8,067 nucleotides of DNA from a bacterium. GTDB taxonomy: Bacteria > Vulcanimicrobiota > Xenobia > RGZZ01. The notes beneath the pieces were generated by a model. That model was not told the origin of the DNA and made no database searches. It saw only the letters and a program-made list of their open reading frames with translations. Shown piece after piece: positions 6,049-8,067 of this stretch. The stretch covers positions 1 to 8,067 of the forward strand of contig JAJXVI010000085.1 of assembly GCA_021782195.1 (NCBI GenBank), written 5' to 3'. A program made the position numbers and the translations under genes. How positions within the stretch are numbered: position 1 is the stretch's first letter; each line of letters opens with the position of its first letter.

Positions 6049-6190
6049 ATGGCTTGCGTTCGAAAAGCGACCACGAAAGGCCTGCCGGCTGCGCGCGCTT
6101 CGGGCGGAGATCCGTCCCCGAACACATTCGTAGCCACACGCGACGCCGGTCGAGAGGGGGAAACGCCGGAGACGTCCAAGAGGCCGCAAA
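6049..6190. promoter_or_regulatory. Divergent intergenic region between ATPase and methyltransferase genes
   Basis: The 142 bp between the two proposed start codons should hold the promoters of the ABC operon (leftward) and the methyltransferase (rightward). It is GC-rich and shows no confident -35/-10 pair on either strand. AAGAGG at 6178-6183 is a reasonable ribosome site 7 nt before the GTG at 6191. No clear operator-like palindrome was seen beyond TTCGAA near 6059. Confidence 0.5.
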
Positions 6191-7099
6191 GTGACGACGT
6201 TGCAACCTCTTCGCCGGATTGTCAATCGCCTGGTGGGCATGTTGCCCGCACCGCTTTCAGATCTCAGCGTGCGCTGTGTTGCCTTCTGCCGACGCGTCCT
6301 CGTCGGGCCGCACGTGACAGCCTACGCGGTGCGCACGCCTGACGGCCTGCTTCTCTTCGACGCGGACGACGATTCGGTGGGCGGAGGGCTGCGCCTGCAC
6401 GGAGAGTGGCAACCTCAGTGCGTGGCAGCGCTCGGAAGAGTGACCCGCGCCGACTCCCGTGTGCTGGTGATCGGCGCACACGTGGGCAGCTTTGTTGTTC
6501 CACTCGCACGACGCGCCCACAGCGTGACCGCACTGGAACCCACGCCCGCAAGTTTTGAACTGCTTGTCGCCAACGTTCGCCTGGCCGCAGCCACCAATGT
6601 CATCCTCCACGGCTGTGGTGCCAGCAACTACAACGGGAAGGCAACTCTTTTTACAACGCAACGCAACCGCGGCGGTAGCCGTCTGCTGCAACGTCGCCCT
6701 CGTGGACGTGAGCAGCAACACTGTTTCACGGTCCCCGTGCATCGGCTTGATGATCTTCTTGACGGACAGACCTTCGACGTCGTGATGATGGATGCCGAAG
6801 GACACGAACCCGAAATCCTGGACGGCGCAACGAACTTGATGAAGGATGCGCACGCCTGCTTGATCGAGGTTCACGGCAGTTTCTTGCAGGATCGACCGCC
6901 CCAGGTCCTCAAGCAGTTCGCACGACAACTGTCTGAAATTTTCTCCTGTGGTCGGGAGGTCTCGCCTGAACCGGGGCTTTCAGGATGGTTTGACACGCGC
7001 GACCTGCTTGAAATCCTGCGCGTGGTGGCCGCGCAAAACAGGATCACCGACTTCCTCCTGCTCAGGGAGCGCTCGCGCTGGGACGAGGCGGAAGGCTGA
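6191..7099 (+). CDS. FkbM-family SAM-dependent methyltransferase
   Basis: The 302-residue protein has the FkbM methyltransferase layout. SAM motif I is VLVIGAHVGSF (91-101), where the more usual GANVG is GAHVG. It is followed by the acidic ribose-binding loop ALEPTPASFELLVANV (114-129). The FkbM hallmark DVVMMDAEGHEPEILDGA is at 196-213, then an IEVH strand (225-228). The family O-methylates sugars or secondary metabolites, and members occur in glycan, lipopolysaccharide and polyketide pathways; the substrate here is unknown. Residues 1-85 precede the Rossmann fold and show no transmembrane segment. The GTG at 6191 has AAGAGG 7 nt upstream; an ATG at 6239 is the alternative start but lacks an equally good site. 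The gene is divergent from the ABC operon and convergent with the PBP gene. Confidence 0.88.
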   Translation: MTTLQPLRRIVNRLVGMLPAPLSDLSVRCVAFCRRVLVGPHVTAYAVRTPDGLLLFDADDDSVGGGLRLHGEWQPQCVAALGRVTRADSRVLVIGAHVGSFVVPLARRAHSVTALEPTPASFELLVANVRLAAATNVILHGCGASNYNGKATLFTTQRNRGGSRLLQRRPRGREQQHCFTVPVHRLDDLLDGQTFDVVMMDAEGHEPEILDGATNLMKDAHACLIEVHGSFLQDRPPQVLKQFARQLSEIFSCGREVSPEPGLSGWFDTRDLLEILRVVAAQNRITDFLLLRERSRWDEAEG

Positions 7100-7161
7100 T
7101 CCGCGGAAGGTCACGCGAATCACCGCTTGCGCGCGCGTCCCCGTCCCCCACACACGCGGCT
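7100..7161. other. Convergent gap between methyltransferase and PBP genes
   Basis: The stop codons of the two convergent genes are 62 nt apart. The gap is GC-rich, with a GCGCGCGCG run near 7129-7138, and shows no hairpin followed by a T-run on either strand. Termination here may be Rho-dependent or lie within the flanking genes. Confidence 0.4.
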
Positions 7162-8067
7162 TCACTGCGGAGAGCCCGCGGGGATCGGGCTTGCAGGGGG
7201 CGGCAAGGAGGCGGCGTGGGGGGTTGAGGCCGTCGTGGGGAGCGGCCCGGGCGAGGACGGCAGCGAAGGGGGCAGCGGCGATGCGGGGACGTTCACCGGC
7301 GTGGCGGGCGGCAAGAACGGCGCGGGCGATGGGGAAGCGCTGTCGTCGGGCGTGGGCGACGCCGCACTCGTGGAGGAGGACGGCGCGGGTGCCGGCACCG
7401 GGGCCGGTGCGCTCGCGCCGACAACGTGCAGATAACAGTAGCGCGTGGGCACCTGATACCAGGGGAACGTCTTCATTTCCACGTGCGGACACAGGGTCGT
7501 GGCAAGTTCTCCACTGTCCCGGCAGATTGCCACCGTCACCTTGCCTGACGCACTGGCACCAAAATGGCGAATCGGCATCTTTCCCACCACGGCCTGCATG
7601 AAGTTGCGCCAGATGGGAGCCGCGACGTCACCACCAAAGGTACCGTACATCGCGGTATCGTCATCGTTGCCCACCCAGACCGCGGCGGCCATCTGGGGGA
7701 CAAAGCCACAGAACCACGCGTCACGATGCTGATCGGTGGTCCCCGTCTTGCCCGCCGCGGGCCGACCGCCGGGCAAGCGGGCCAGATAGCCCGTGCCACC
7801 GTCCACCACGCTCTTCATCATGTCGGTCATCTCGGAGACGGCGATGGGCGGCAGAATCCTCTGGGCAGCGGGGTGACGGTGATCTTCGAGAACCTTGCCA
7901 CTGCGGCCAAGGACCAGCTTGATCACGGTGGGGGGCACACGCAGACCCCCATCCGCAATCACGCCGACGGCACTGGCCATGTCGAACGGCGACTGGCTCG
8001 ACAGAGTGATGTTGTTGTGCTCGATGATCAGCGCGCCGACGTTGCGCAAGCGCGAGAACGACACACC
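7162..8067 (-). CDS. Class A penicillin-binding protein (PBP1A-type), C-terminal part, N-terminus beyond right edge
   Basis: The visible 301 residues are the end of a bifunctional peptidoglycan glycosyltransferase/transpeptidase. Counting from the GTG codon at 8064, ITLSSQSPFDMASAVGVIADGG (19-40) is the helix region before the active site. GKTGTTDQHRDAWFCGFVP (105-123) carries the KTGT box (106-109), and AVWVGNDD follows (128-135). Then comes the PBP1A-like tail module CRDSGELATTLCP ... YCYLH (181-213), with conserved cysteines. The catalytic SxxK and SxN motifs and the glycosyltransferase domain lie outside the window. The frame stays open through 8067, so the GTG at 8064 is not the start. 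From about 217 to the stop the protein is almost only Pro, Ala, Ser and Thr (about 84 residues), a disordered periplasmic extension. It is convergent with the methyltransferase gene. Confidence 0.93.
   Translation of the reverse strand, partial: GVSFSRLRNVGALIIEHNNITLSSQSPFDMASAVGVIADGGLRVPPTVIKLVLGRSGKVLEDHRHPAAQRILPPIAVSEMTDMMKSVVDGGTGYLARLPGGRPAAGKTGTTDQHRDAWFCGFVPQMAAAVWVGNDDDTAMYGTFGGDVAAPIWRNFMQAVVGKMPIRHFGASASGKVTVAICRDSGELATTLCPHVEMKTFPWYQVPTRYCYLHVVGASAPAPVPAPAPSSSTSAASPTPDDSASPSPAPFLPPATPVNVPASPLPPSLPSSPGPLPTTASTPHAASLPPPASPIPAGSPQ

Noticed and set aside
6049..6240. A 64-residue N-terminal extension of the ATPase from an ATG at 6240
   Set aside because: It is Arg-rich, not part of the ABC fold, would overlap the 5' end of the methyltransferase gene, and would make the protein longer than the usual 220-240 residues.
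6257..6928. A 223-codon minus-strand open frame
   Set aside because: It is antisense to the FkbM methyltransferase, whose SAM and DAEGHE motifs are unmistakable; its own translation shows no family.

Overview
The window is GC-rich and gene-dense, and looks like the chromosome of a Gram-negative-type bacterium. It carries a class A penicillin-binding protein, an FkbM-type methyltransferase, and an ABC exporter operon with a secreted lipocalin-like partner. A serine/threonine kinase with an N-terminal zinc ribbon would fit PVC-group bacteria, Acidobacteria or Myxococcota, but nothing here fixes the taxon. No rRNA, tRNA, CRISPR array, transposase or phage gene was seen.

Layout from left to right. 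(1) 1-508, minus: the first 169 residues of a zinc-ribbon serine/threonine protein kinase, cut by the left edge. (2) 509-1483: a region without a large gene. It holds a compact minus-strand unit: a possible -35 box, a Shine-Dalgarno, a 21-codon very basic ORF, and an intrinsic-terminator hairpin 10 nt after the stop. It also holds a GC-rich tandem repeat beside a 12-bp palindrome and A8 tract. (3) 1484-6048, minus: an operon in the order ATPase (5326-6048), FtsX-type permease (2763-5294), short linker ORF (2653-2766), AttH/CrtC-like lipocalin-fold protein (1484-2656). This matches the order of the AttEFGH-type systems. (4) 6191-7099, plus: an FkbM-family SAM methyltransferase, divergent from the ATPase. 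(5) 7162-8067, minus: the C-terminal part of a class A PBP with a KTGT motif and a long Pro/Ala/Ser tail, cut by the right edge and convergent with the methyltransferase.

How the genes may work together: the ATPase and the 10-helix permease probably form an inner-membrane transporter of the MacB/LolCDE/YbbAP superfamily, which moves or releases a hydrophobic or envelope substrate. The secreted AttH-like protein, whose family has a lipocalin-type barrel, would bind or modify that substrate outside the membrane. The PBP and the kinase are envelope or signalling genes next to it, with no direct evidence of a shared pathway.

The least explained items are the 21-codon basic ORF with its own terminator, the 37-codon ORF that joins permease and attH through ATGA and GTGA overlaps, and a 12-bp perfect inverted repeat inside the 5' coding region of the kinase gene.
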